19,363 nt of DNA, from the NCBI GenBank assembly GCA_900551505.1, contig URWK01000007.1, forward strand, positions 1 to 19,363. Reading direction: 5' to 3'. The stretch's first letter is position 1. Each line of letters opens with the position of its first letter. Below are positions 1-8,300 of this stretch, one piece after another. The notes below the pieces were generated by a model. That model was given only the letters and a program-made list of their open reading frames with translations. It was not told where the DNA came from and did not search any database. Source of the stretch: an uncultured Ruminococcus sp. Lineage in GTDB: Bacteria > Bacillota > Clostridia > Oscillospirales > Ruminococcaceae. Position numbers and translations under genes: made by a program.

Positions 1-110
1 TTTTTTATTTTTTTTTTTTTTTTTCAACATTAATTTATTTTTTTTTCTTTTTATATTTTTTATTGGGGGGTGGGGGGGGGGGGGCCCCCCGCCGGGCCCC
101 CCGCCCCCGA
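1..110. other. Low-complexity T-run / G-C-run stretch, probable sequence artefact
   Basis: The first ~60 bases are almost only T, then come a run of G broken by one T (about 65-84) and then a run of C-rich sequence up to about 108. Nothing coding or promoter-like is visible. Such G/C homopolymers are out of character with the AT-rich surroundings and resemble a second block at 1944-2150. I infer a sequencing or assembly artefact, perhaps at a terminator that was hard to read, rather than biology. Confidence 0.7.
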
Positions 111-140
111 AATTCAAAGGAAATTATAAACGAAAATCGT

Positions 141-169
141 TTGACATTGTAATAATAATAATATATAAT
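141..169 (+). promoter_or_regulatory. Sigma-A promoter of the CPBP protease / GtrA operon
   Basis: A perfect -35 box TTGACA (141-146) and a perfect -10 box TATAAT (164-169) are separated by 17 bases. Transcription should begin near 176, giving a leader of about 48 bases before the ATG at 224. This is the only strong promoter seen upstream of the two-gene operon. Confidence 0.85.
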
Positions 170-223
170 TAACAATGGCTACGGGCTTTAAGATAAGAAT
201 AAAAAGGAGTGATAAAACAGAAA

Positions 224-1369
224 ATGGAGAACAACGAAACAAAACTTTTAGACAGATTTAATGTTTTCGGCAATCAGACGGAGAACAGAAATTACAACAG
301 CGATTACAGAAAAATCGTACCGCAAATTTCCTGTCCGGGCTGTGAAATACCCGAAAAACCCGCAAACCATGAAAAAAAAGCTATCAGAAAATATTACAAT
401 TCGGCAGGACTCGGAATGTTCCTGCACTTCATCGGCGTACAGGTCGGAGCAACTGTTGTTGTGGTAATAGTAACACTGGCACTGATTATAAAGGCTTCAG
501 GCGGTCAGGCATTTGATACTGCACAACTTACATCAATGATACGCAATTACATAAATAATTCATCTACAATGATGGCGATAAATGCCTCATTGTGTATGCT
601 CGGGAATTTCCTCGTATTCTTTATAGGCTGTAAGGCAACGGGTATAGAAACAGATTCGCTTTTCAGGACGGAAGGGCTTAATAACAGGAAGATGATAATG
701 TATATTATCATAGCACTGTTTATACAGGCAGGCGGAGATTATCTTTATTCGCTTATCAACTGGCTTCTCAATATGGCAGGAATAGAACCTTATTTACCCG
801 ACTTCTCAACGGGTATCGCAGATGCCCAGCCGAGTATAAGGAAATTCGGAATAACGGTTCTTTACACCTGCATAATAGCCCCCATAACCGAAGAACTCCT
901 TATAAGAGGTTTCTTCATGAAGAACATGGCAAGAGTAAACCAGAGATTCGGAATATTTGCATCTGCAATAATGTTTGCCCTTATACATGAAAATATTCCT
1001 CAGGGAATACTTGCTTTCTTTGTAGGTTTGCTTATGGGCTATGTTGATATGAAGCACAATTCGCTTATTCCGTCAATAGTAATACACCTTGCGGTAAACA
1101 TCAACGGAATGATTTGGTCGGTATTCAGTGAAATGTCGGGGGATACAGCGAACCGGGTTTATTTCATCTATTCGTGTGTAATAGGCGTTGCAGGGCTTGC
1201 AATGCTGATAGTTATGATTGCAAAGAACAGAATGCCGAAACCTTCAAAGGCACAGAAAAAGAGAAGTTTCCCTATAGCGATTACTTCATGGTCATTAATA
1301 GCGATTACGGTTATACATCTTGGAATGGCTGTACTCACAACATTCTTTGGCGATATATTAGGCGGATAA
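224..1369 (+). CDS. CPBP-family intramembrane glutamic endopeptidase (CAAX protease-like)
   Basis: A 381-residue multi-pass membrane protein. The last two thirds carry the CPBP (formerly Abi/CAAX protease) signature: E223-E224-LLI-R228 (EExxxR), F251-xxx-H255, and H288-xxx-N292, which together form the active site in this family. Several hydrophobic helices surround these motifs, while the first ~60 residues are polar and presumably cytoplasmic. Family members are membrane proteases linked to processing of prenylated proteins, peptides or bacteriocin immunity; the substrate here is unknown. The reading frame is open from a GTG at 209, but that codon lies inside the AAGGAG ribosome binding site (204-209), so I place the start at ATG 224, with a rather long 14-base spacer. 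The GtrA-like gene follows after 29 bases, so the two are probably co-transcribed. Confidence 0.88.
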   Translation: MENNETKLLDRFNVFGNQTENRNYNSDYRKIVPQISCPGCEIPEKPANHEKKAIRKYYNSAGLGMFLHFIGVQVGATVVVVIVTLALIIKASGGQAFDTAQLTSMIRNYINNSSTMMAINASLCMLGNFLVFFIGCKATGIETDSLFRTEGLNNRKMIMYIIIALFIQAGGDYLYSLINWLLNMAGIEPYLPDFSTGIADAQPSIRKFGITVLYTCIIAPITEELLIRGFFMKNMARVNQRFGIFASAIMFALIHENIPQGILAFFVGLLMGYVDMKHNSLIPSIVIHLAVNINGMIWSVFSEMSGDTANRVYFIYSCVIGVAGLAMLIVMIAKNRMPKPSKAQKKRSFPIAITSWSLIAITVIHLGMAVLTTFFGDILGG

Positions 1370-1398
1370 AACAGATTTTCAGGAGATGGGTTTAAAAA

Positions 1399-1923
1399 AT
1401 GGAAAAGTTAAAAGAACTCTTTAAGAAGTATGAAGAAATCATAATGTACATAATAATGGGCGTTCTCACTACTCTTGTCTACTTTGTCGCAAGGTTTACG
1501 GCAAGACTTGTGGTAAGTGCGAATGTATCCGTTGTTATTGCACAGATTGTGGCAATTACATTCGCATTCATTACAAACAAAAAATACGTTTTCAAGAGCC
1601 AGACTACAACAATAGGCGGTTTCCTCAAGGAAATGATTTCGTTCTTTATGGCAAGGGGTCTTTCATTCCTGCTTGACCTTGCGATAACGGAAATCTGCAT
1701 AAACAGACTTTGCGGATTTTTCGTAAGAACATTCGGATTTGACCAGATAGACTATACAGCGGGCATTTTTTCAATAGGCTTTATTTCGGGGCTTGCAGGT
1801 TCACCGGAGAAACTCAACGAATTTATATGGGCGTTTCTCTCCCAGGTAATCATACTCATAACAAACTATGTACTCAGCAAGCTTGTAGTATTCAGAAAGA
1901 AAAAAGAAGTCAAGGAAGCTTAA
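1399..1923 (+). CDS. GtrA-family membrane protein
   Basis: A 174-residue protein with four predicted membrane helices (roughly residues 14-34, 41-63, 75-98 and 140-165). The second helix ends with NKKYVF, the typical conserved turn of GtrA/DPMS-like proteins, and the last helix ends in a similar LSKLVVF. GtrA proteins help move polyprenyl-linked sugars across the membrane during modification of cell-surface polysaccharide or teichoic acid. It is slightly long for the family because of extra residues between helices 3 and 4. AGGAG lies at 1381-1385, 13 bases before the ATG. It follows the CPBP protease gene closely and has no promoter of its own that I can see. The gene after it is convergent, and the sequence between is unreliable. 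Confidence 0.85.
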   Translation: MEKLKELFKKYEEIIMYIIMGVLTTLVYFVARFTARLVVSANVSVVIAQIVAITFAFITNKKYVFKSQTTTIGGFLKEMISFFMARGLSFLLDLAITEICINRLCGFFVRTFGFDQIDYTAGIFSIGFISGLAGSPEKLNEFIWAFLSQVIILITNYVLSKLVVFRKKKEVKEA

Positions 1924-1943
1924 CGGAAGTCCTTACGGACGGA

Positions 1944-2150
1944 TTCGGGGGGGGGGGGGGCCGCGCGGGGGCCGGGGCCGCGGGCCCGCTATGTATGAGT
2001 GCGGCCGAAAAAAAAATAGGTGGAGTGGGTTTTTTTTTTTTAAAATATAAATTATATTTATTTCTTTTTTTGTATTCCGTTTGGTCGGCGGCGCTGCGGC
2101 CTGGGCCCCGGCCCGCCCCCCCCCCCGCCCCCCCCCGATTTTTTCCCGTC
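1944..2150. other. G-run / C-run low-complexity junction, probable assembly artefact
   Basis: A run of about 14 G (from about 1947) leads into GC-only sequence. Then come A and T homopolymers in an AT-rich middle, and near-pure C runs at about 2113-2137. The order is G-rich on the left and C-rich on the right, as expected if reads entering from both sides each decayed into poly-G calls. It sits exactly between two convergent genes, where terminator hairpins are expected. An open frame across it (1827-2162) is composed of this junk and is not a gene. Confidence 0.7.
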
Positions 2151-2175
2151 ACGGTAAAATAACAATGTGAGCAGG

Positions 2176-3435
2176 TTATTTGAAATTGTCGATAAATATG
2201 CGGACTTTCTGGATTTTCTGTTCTTGCACGCAGAGAACCTTTATGTGGAAAGAACCGCTTACGGCTCTTTCATCAGCCACAGGGATATGTCCGAGAAGTT
2301 CCATAACCCAACCGCCAACGGAATTACTTGAACTTTCTATGCTGTCTTCGGGAAGTCCGAGTTGTTCAAGCATATCGTCAATGTTCATTTCTCCCGAAAC
2401 ATCATAAGTATTTTCGCCGACTTTCTGAAGTTCTGTTACAACTTCGTCATTTTCGTCATAGATTTCCCCGACAAGTTCCTCAATAATGTCTTCGAGTGTG
2501 ATAATTCCGGCAGTTCCGCCGTACTGGTCCATTACAACCGCCATATGAGTTTTTGATTTCTGCATATCCTTCATGGCTTCGCTGATAAGTTTAAGTTCAG
2601 AAATATGTATTACGTCCTGCATAATGTCTTTTATTTCAAAGCTGTTTTCGTTAATGTCGTTATTCAGGATAAGCCTGAAAAAATCTTTCTGTGTGATAAT
2701 TCCGACGATATTGTCAAGGCTCTTTTCATATACGGGAAGCCTTGAATACATTTCCGTCATGAAAGTTTGTTTGATTTCGTCAATGTCCGCATTGATTTCT
2801 ATACCCACAACATTCACTCTCGGTATAAGGATTTCGCCAACGGTAATTTCGTCAAATTCAAGTGCGGAACGTACAAGGTCGCCTTCCTGTTCTTCAAGTA
2901 CGCCCTGTTCTTCGATTTCGTCAATGATATATTTAAGTTCGTCTTCCGTAACGCTCGGCTGTTCCTCTGTCGATTTTACAAAGATTTTCATAGTGCCGTC
3001 CTTAATCTTAGTGAAAATCCAGATAACAGGCGTGAAAAGCTTTATTACAAACGAAAGCGGTACAGCAAAGGTAAGTGCAAGACTTTCCGCATTTTCCTTC
3101 GCAAGCGATTTAGGAAGTATTTCGCCGAAAATCAGCACAAGTACGGTCATGACCATTGTCGCAACACCTACACCTCCGCTACCGAAAATTTCTGTGAAAA
3201 GTATTGTGCCGATAGATGCCGATGCCGTATTTACAACGTTGTTTCCGATGAGTATAGCCATAAGTGCATTGTCAAATTTCGTGGCTATTTCAAGTGCCTT
3301 TTCAGCTCTCTTGTTTCCCTGAGATGCGTAATTTTTCAACCTGATTTTATTCACGGTCGAAAAAGCCATTTCCGCAGACGAGAAAAGCCCCGAGAATACA
3401 AGACAAAGTATTATGAGAATGATATTGACAGCCAA
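2176..3435 (-). CDS. HlyC/CorC-family CNNM transmembrane and CBS-domain transporter
   Basis: A 419-residue protein with the classic three-part layout. Residues 1 to about 180 form the CNNM/DUF21 membrane domain, including the SGLFSSAEMAFS motif near the start and GEILPKSLAKENAE after the third helix. Residues about 200-335 form a CBS pair with the signature DQYGGTAGIITLEDIIEELV. Residues about 345-419 match the small CorC_HlyC C-terminal domain. Characterised relatives are magnesium (or cobalt) transporters or exporters; older names include hemolysin C. The start is TTG at 3435-3433: it sits 10 bases after a strong GGAGG, and MAVNIILIILC matches the usual N-terminus. It is divergent from the CapA-like gene and convergent with the GtrA-like gene, so it is probably monocistronic. 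Confidence 0.92.
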   Translation of the reverse strand: MAVNIILIILCLVFSGLFSSAEMAFSTVNKIRLKNYASQGNKRAEKALEIATKFDNALMAILIGNNVVNTASASIGTILFTEIFGSGGVGVATMVMTVLVLIFGEILPKSLAKENAESLALTFAVPLSFVIKLFTPVIWIFTKIKDGTMKIFVKSTEEQPSVTEDELKYIIDEIEEQGVLEEQEGDLVRSALEFDEITVGEILIPRVNVVGIEINADIDEIKQTFMTEMYSRLPVYEKSLDNIVGIITQKDFFRLILNNDINENSFEIKDIMQDVIHISELKLISEAMKDMQKSKTHMAVVMDQYGGTAGIITLEDIIEELVGEIYDENDEVVTELQKVGENTYDVSGEMNIDDMLEQLGLPEDSIESSSNSVGGWVMELLGHIPVADERAVSGSFHIKVLCVQEQKIQKVRIFIDNFK

Positions 3436-3477
3436 TTTAAAAAGTCCTCCACTTTCAAAAAATATTTATAATGTTCT

Positions 3478-3506
3478 ATCGTATCACATTTTAAAGTTAT
3501 TATCAA
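3478..3506 (-). promoter_or_regulatory. Sigma-A promoter of the CNNM/CBS gene
   Basis: On the minus strand, TTGATA (3506-3501) and TACGAT (3483-3478) are separated by 17 bases, with an extended -10 TG dinucleotide just before the -10 box. It lies about 43 bases upstream of the TTG start, and the GGAGG at 3450-3446 falls in the leader. Confidence 0.75.
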
Positions 3507-3714
3507 GTATTTAAGGCAATTTTCTGTCAAGAAGAAATAATGATTGTGTAAAGATACTTATACATTACAGAAAAAACCGGTTCAAAGACAATATACATAA
3601 TAAATGCACAAAAACACATATAAAATTATTTAAAATATATGATATTTTCACAAAAATAAAATTTCGAGAAAATATCGGTCAGAAATTTATCATCTCCGTA
3701 CATCTATATAACAA

Positions 3715-3730
3715 GAGGTTATGAAACCTC
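3715..3730. promoter_or_regulatory. Short perfect dyad, possible operator
   Basis: GAGGTT (3715-3720) and AACCTC (3725-3730) form a perfect inverted repeat around a 4-base centre. It is about 60 bases upstream of the -35 box of the CapA-like gene. It could bind a dimeric regulator. No U tract follows, so it is not an obvious terminator, and a dyad this small can arise by chance. Confidence 0.3.
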
Positions 3731-3790
3731 CTGAAAATTTATAATTCAAAAAAACGCTTTGAGAATATTTTGATTTCCATGGATTTTGTG

Positions 3791-3819
3791 TTGCAGATAT
3801 TAAAAATATTTGTTATAAT
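3791..3819 (+). promoter_or_regulatory. Sigma-A promoter of the CapA-like gene
   Basis: TTGCAG (3791-3796) and a perfect TATAAT (3814-3819) are separated by 17 bases, with the extended -10 TG at 3811-3812. Transcription should start near 3826, about 55 bases before the ATG at 3881. Confidence 0.82.
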
Positions 3820-3880
3820 GTAATCTGCACAAAAAGTGTGAAACAAAAGATTATATTAAAAAGGAGAAGGATTTTTTTAT

Positions 3881-5107
3881 ATGAAATTCACAAAGCGTTT
3901 ATTCTCAACATTTACGGCATTTATCCTGATTACAGCAGGCGGTTGCAATTTCGGTTCGTCAGGTGAAAGTGAGAACAGTAAGCCCGATGATATTCAGGTA
4001 AATGCTTCAGTAAGTGAGACAACTACAGTGACAACAACCACTACTCCCGAACCTGTGGAAAATCCCGTTGTAAGAGTTATTGCGGCAGGCGACAACCTCA
4101 TTCATTCTTCAATATACAATCAGGCACATCAGAGAGCTTTGAATAACGGAAATGACGGCTACGATTTCGATTATGCGTATCAGTATGTTGAAGACCTTAT
4201 TTGCGGTGATTTGAATGTTCTCAATCAGGAAACCATTATCGCAAATGACGAATTTGAACCGTCAGATTATCCGTGCTTCAATTCTCCCACACAACTTGGT
4301 CAGAAGATGATGGATATGGGCTTCAATGCTTTCAGTATGTCAAACAATCATGTACTTGACAAGGGCGAAGCGGGACTTATAGCAACGCTGGATTACTGGG
4401 CGAAGTATCCTCAGATGACTGTTTACGGGGCTTACAGGAATGAAGCCGACATGAACAACATCAGAATAAGAGAAGTTAACGGCATAACTTTCGCATTCCT
4501 CGGATACATGGAACACACGAACGGGCTTTCACTTCCGGAAGGCTCTGAATGTAAACTTGTTTATCTGAAAGAGCTTGACACCATTCAGCAACAGATACAG
4601 ACAGCTGACAAAATGGCAGATGTTGTTGTAGTAAGCCCACACTGGGGGGTAGAAATTCAGAACGAAGTTACAGACGAACAGAAAGCACTTGCAAGAAAGT
4701 TTGTTGACTGGGGTGCGGATATCATTATAGGCACTCAACCGCACACGGTACAAACTATGGAATACTTGCCGAAAGCGGACGGAAGTCAGGCATTCGTATT
4801 CTATTCTCTCGGCAACTTTATCTCCGCACAAAGCCGTAATCTTGCGATGGTGGGAATGCTCGCAGACTTCAATGTAACAAAAGACATGGTAACAAACGAG
4901 ATTTTAATTTCTGACGTAAAGGCAATTCCGCTTATTACTCATTATGACTGGGGATATGCGAATGTAAGAGTTTATCCGTATAACCTCTATACTCCTGAAC
5001 TTGCTTCAAGTCACGGAATACTTGCCGATACGAATTGGTTCGGAATGGACTTCATAGACACGATTATTTCAGAGAACATTCCGCAGGAATTCCTGAAAGA
5101 AGACTGA
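3881..5107 (+). CDS. CapA-family protein, putative lipoprotein (poly-gamma-glutamate synthesis-type metallophosphoesterase fold)
   Basis: A 408-residue exported protein. The N-terminus is a signal peptide ending ITAGGC, so Cys22 may be lipidated, although the -3 residue (Ala) is not the usual Leu. A Ser/Thr/Pro-rich spacer to about residue 60 leads to the CapA domain. That domain shows the family's conserved metallophosphoesterase-like motifs in order: GDN at 70-72, NQE at 115-117, NNH at 155-157, PHWG at 253-256, GTQPH ending at H288, and SLGNF at 309-313. Relatives are tied to poly-gamma-glutamate capsule export or anchoring, but many are annotated by fold alone. No capB, capC or pgsE partner is nearby, so capsule synthesis cannot be claimed. 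AAGGAG (3861-3866) precedes the ATG by 14 bases. Confidence 0.88.
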   Translation: MKFTKRLFSTFTAFILITAGGCNFGSSGESENSKPDDIQVNASVSETTTVTTTTTPEPVENPVVRVIAAGDNLIHSSIYNQAHQRALNNGNDGYDFDYAYQYVEDLICGDLNVLNQETIIANDEFEPSDYPCFNSPTQLGQKMMDMGFNAFSMSNNHVLDKGEAGLIATLDYWAKYPQMTVYGAYRNEADMNNIRIREVNGITFAFLGYMEHTNGLSLPEGSECKLVYLKELDTIQQQIQTADKMADVVVVSPHWGVEIQNEVTDEQKALARKFVDWGADIIIGTQPHTVQTMEYLPKADGSQAFVFYSLGNFISAQSRNLAMVGMLADFNVTKDMVTNEILISDVKAIPLITHYDWGYANVRVYPYNLYTPELASSHGILADTNWFGMDFIDTIISENIPQEFLKED

Positions 5108-5110
5108 AAA

Positions 5111-5132
5111 AATCAGTATAAATTTACTGATT
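5111..5132 (+). terminator. Hairpin after the CapA-like gene, weak terminator candidate
   Basis: AATCAGTA (5111-5118) and TACTGATT (5125-5132) form a perfect 8-bp stem with a 6-base loop, starting 3 bases after the stop codon. An A run precedes it and only a short, broken T run follows. Position suits a terminator, but the stem is AT-rich and the U tract is poor. Confidence 0.45.
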
Positions 5133-5186
5133 GTTCAAAAGCGGTGAATAAAGCAATAAAAATTCTTCAATTCTGTGTAAATCCGA

Positions 5187-5215
5187 TTGACTTTAACGCT
5201 TGTATATGATATATT
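5187..5215 (+). promoter_or_regulatory. Sigma-A promoter of array copy 1
   Basis: TTGACT (5187-5192) and TATATT (5210-5215) are separated by 17 bases. The predicted leader to the ATG at 5351 is about 130 bases, longer than in copies 3 and 4, and AT-rich without a clear fold. Confidence 0.65.
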
Positions 5216-5350
5216 AACAAATGTTAAGATAATAAAAATATTGTGGATATATTTTCTTTAAAATCTTTTTCGTTACAAATAACAATTTATGAATTAGTCT
5301 GAAAATATAACCTTGTATGTAAAGCATTATTGTGGAAATGGGGAAAACTT

Positions 5351-8300
5351 ATGAAATTGAGAAGAATTATCGCCGGAGTTACCGCCTGCACCGTTGTGGC
5401 TTCAACGATGCTGGCAATGCCGATTTCAGCGAAGACAACTACCAGGATTGAAAAAATTACCTTGGCGGATTTGCTGAATGGTGCAAAGATGGTGGTGCAG
5501 CTCACTGATGATATAAAGGCAGAGAAACAAGCTGAACTGCTTGACAAATTTGACACCAACGGCAACGGTAAAATCTCTATTGACGAGGTTCTTTCGATAG
5601 CACGCAGAATTGCAAGAACAGATGAAAGTGATATTGTGAATGAACACGGTACAGCCGATTCGGAGGAAACTACTACAGCCGAAACCACACTTACCGGAGA
5701 AACAACCACTACAGCAGAAACTACTGAAACTACAGCGGTTGAAACTACCGAAACTACAGAGGAAACCACTACCGCAACAGAAGCCGTTGTGTTCGCTCCC
5801 GTTCTGAAAATCGGCGGAACAGAATACAGGAACGGCGATAAATTCATTGCGGAAACAGGCGGAATTTACAGTGTGGAAGTTACCGATGCGGAAAATGAAA
5901 TTACTTTCTCACTGGCAGGCAGCAAGGACAATGAAGATAATAACCTTGTGAGAGTCAGCGAAAGTAATTTTGAAGTCCTTGCGGACGGCACACTTACAGT
6001 TACCGTAAAGGCTTCTGACGGTCAGGAAAAGACAATTACCCTGAATGTTGTGACTGAAAAGCACATAGAGGGGCTGACAGATTTTTATATCGGTTTCAGT
6101 TACAGTGATTCTGGTATGTCCAATGAATACTATGAAACAACACTTGAAAGGTATGAGCTTTATTTTGAAAACGGCATGATTTCAGAGGAAGACTTTAATT
6201 CAGTAAAACTTCTGTTTGAGGTTCAGAATAAATTCGGTGATATGCTTTCAGTGTCAAGTATTATGGAAATCCCATATGTCGGAGATGAAATACAAATTAC
6301 CGACTTTCTGAAATTAAATGAAGACAACACTGTTGAACCATACGGCATAACCGATAAAGTTACTTACAAATCATCCGATGAATCAAAAGTTTATGCTTCT
6401 GAAGACGGAAAGATTGTGGCAAAAGGCGTTACAACCGAGCCTGTCGAAATCCTTATGTTTGTTGACGGAAAAGTCGTGAACAGATTTAAAGCTACAGTTG
6501 AAAAGGAACAGTCAGAAAGAATTCTTACAGATACATCAGCAAGAATAATTGCAGGTAATAATTTCGGTGCAGCTGTGGAAAGTAAGTATGGTGACGGCGT
6601 GAACAGCGGAATAGTTTTATCACTGAATGAGCTTAAAAGTGCAGTCGGTGAGGAAAACGTAAATTATATTTCTTACAGAAAAGCTGACGGAACGAACCTG
6701 AAATTTACAGATAATTTCATCAGTAATGCCGAACAGTTCGCAAAGGATAATGGCTTGTTAATGTTCATTGACGAGAGCAACACAACAATTTATTATGCTA
6801 TGACTAATCCGCAAGGATATATCAATACAAAAATTCCGCTTAATGACAGCAACGGAACGTTGTTTGAAAAACGTATTGAAATTCTCGATATGGAGCAGTT
6901 CAGAAAATATTATAATTCACTGAACAAGTCGGAAGCACTTACCGTAAACATCAAAGGCGTAAAGGCAACCGCTAAGGACAGCACAGAAATGACAGCCGAT
7001 GGAACGGTTTATCTCACGGAGGGCGAAACTCTCAGCCTTTCGGATATTGTAAAGGTTGCAGGCGTGGAAAGTCCGAAAATTACAGTTAAGAGCTTGAAGT
7101 ATGATAATTCAACACAAGGCTATGTAGAAGCATCAGACGAAGAAAAGAATGTTGACTATGACCCGCTTACACAGACTTTCACAGCCCGTGGAGTTAAGGT
7201 ATTAGGCAGTGGGCAAACAAGCATTAGCACTGTATCATTCACCTATAAGGCGACTGACGGCACAACAAGAACAGTCAATGTTAAAATTGAAATTGTGAAA
7301 CCTGTAGCTTTTCTGAAACAGAATGAATACAAAAAAATCGGATACAAAGAGACTTATGAAGATTTAAACGGCGAAAAGATATATATCCCGAAAACAGCGG
7401 ATATTTCAGATATCGGAGATTTCGTAAAGGCAATTCCGGCAGTTGTAAATACATTTGATGAAGACGGATGGATTCACCAAGGCTCATATGAATCCGAAAT
7501 ATACAAATTTGTTGTAAATGAACCGTCAGACTGGAGTTTCTCTGTTGACAATAAGAAAATGCTCAATGTAAAGTCAGGTTCATCAGAAGATACAATTTCA
7601 TGGGCTGACGGCTACAGCCTTTCGGAAGCCAAAGCAGGTGATACGGTTACAGTTACCGCAAAGCATAAACAGGGCTTTGAAGTTTCGTATACTCTTGTGA
7701 TTGCAGATACACTCCCACAGGTTTCAAAGAGCGGAATGGGTACAGATACTTTCAAATATCCGTCAGACAACAAGGGCAATCAGTTTATCACATTTGACAA
7801 TATAGTTGATGTAACGAACCTCCCTGAAGACTGGAAAGTTGTTCCGTACGTTTGGGGAGCAAGTGATAATGTGAACTATCTCGGAAAAACTCCAGATGGT
7901 CAGGAAACAGTTGATGCAACGGGAATAAAAATTGTCAAGGGTTCAAACGGTCACTATTCAGTCAGTGGTATTGAAGTTGCCACGGCTTCAAAGGTTGAGC
8001 AGGAAACATATATTAATATTATAGTTGTAGTGTTTGACAAGGCAGGAAATACGATAGGTGGTTTACTTAAACCGATAAAACTCTCGATAAACGGCGAAAA
8101 GGGCAAAAATGATGTTCTCAGCATGACCGTAAACGGAATTACAAAGTCAATAAGTGCAGGTGAAACAGCGGATTTCGGGAAAATCTATGTACCGGAAAAC
8201 GCTTCGGTAACTTACAGTGCTACAGGCACAGGAGTATTTGCAGAACCTGCTCCGTCAGTCACAAATTCCAACTGCGATGAATTTACAGTTGCGGATGGGA

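Larger units (their letters stand above)
3436..3880. other. Divergent intergenic region
   Basis: This 445-base AT-rich stretch separates the minus-strand CNNM gene from the plus-strand CapA-like gene. It holds one promoter for each (3478-3506 minus; 3791-3819 plus), an 8-base palindrome AACCGGTT at 3575-3582, and a small dyad at 3715-3730. I see no credible coding frame or structured RNA in it. Confidence 0.7.

Noticed and set aside
1827..2162. Frame of 111 codons running out of the GtrA-like gene
   Set aside because: It is made of G/C-run sequence (poly-Gly, Pro, Ala) from the suspected artefact block and overlaps the real gene in another frame.
2573..3322. Plus-strand frame of 249 codons opposite the CNNM/CBS gene
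   Set aside because: The minus-strand gene has full-length family domains, a promoter and a strong ribosome binding site; the plus-strand frame is a Ser-rich shadow of it.
5330..5350. TTG at 5330 as the start of copy 1
   Set aside because: It would add MWKWGKL before the signal peptide. Copies 2 and 4 begin MKLKR directly, matching ATG 5351.
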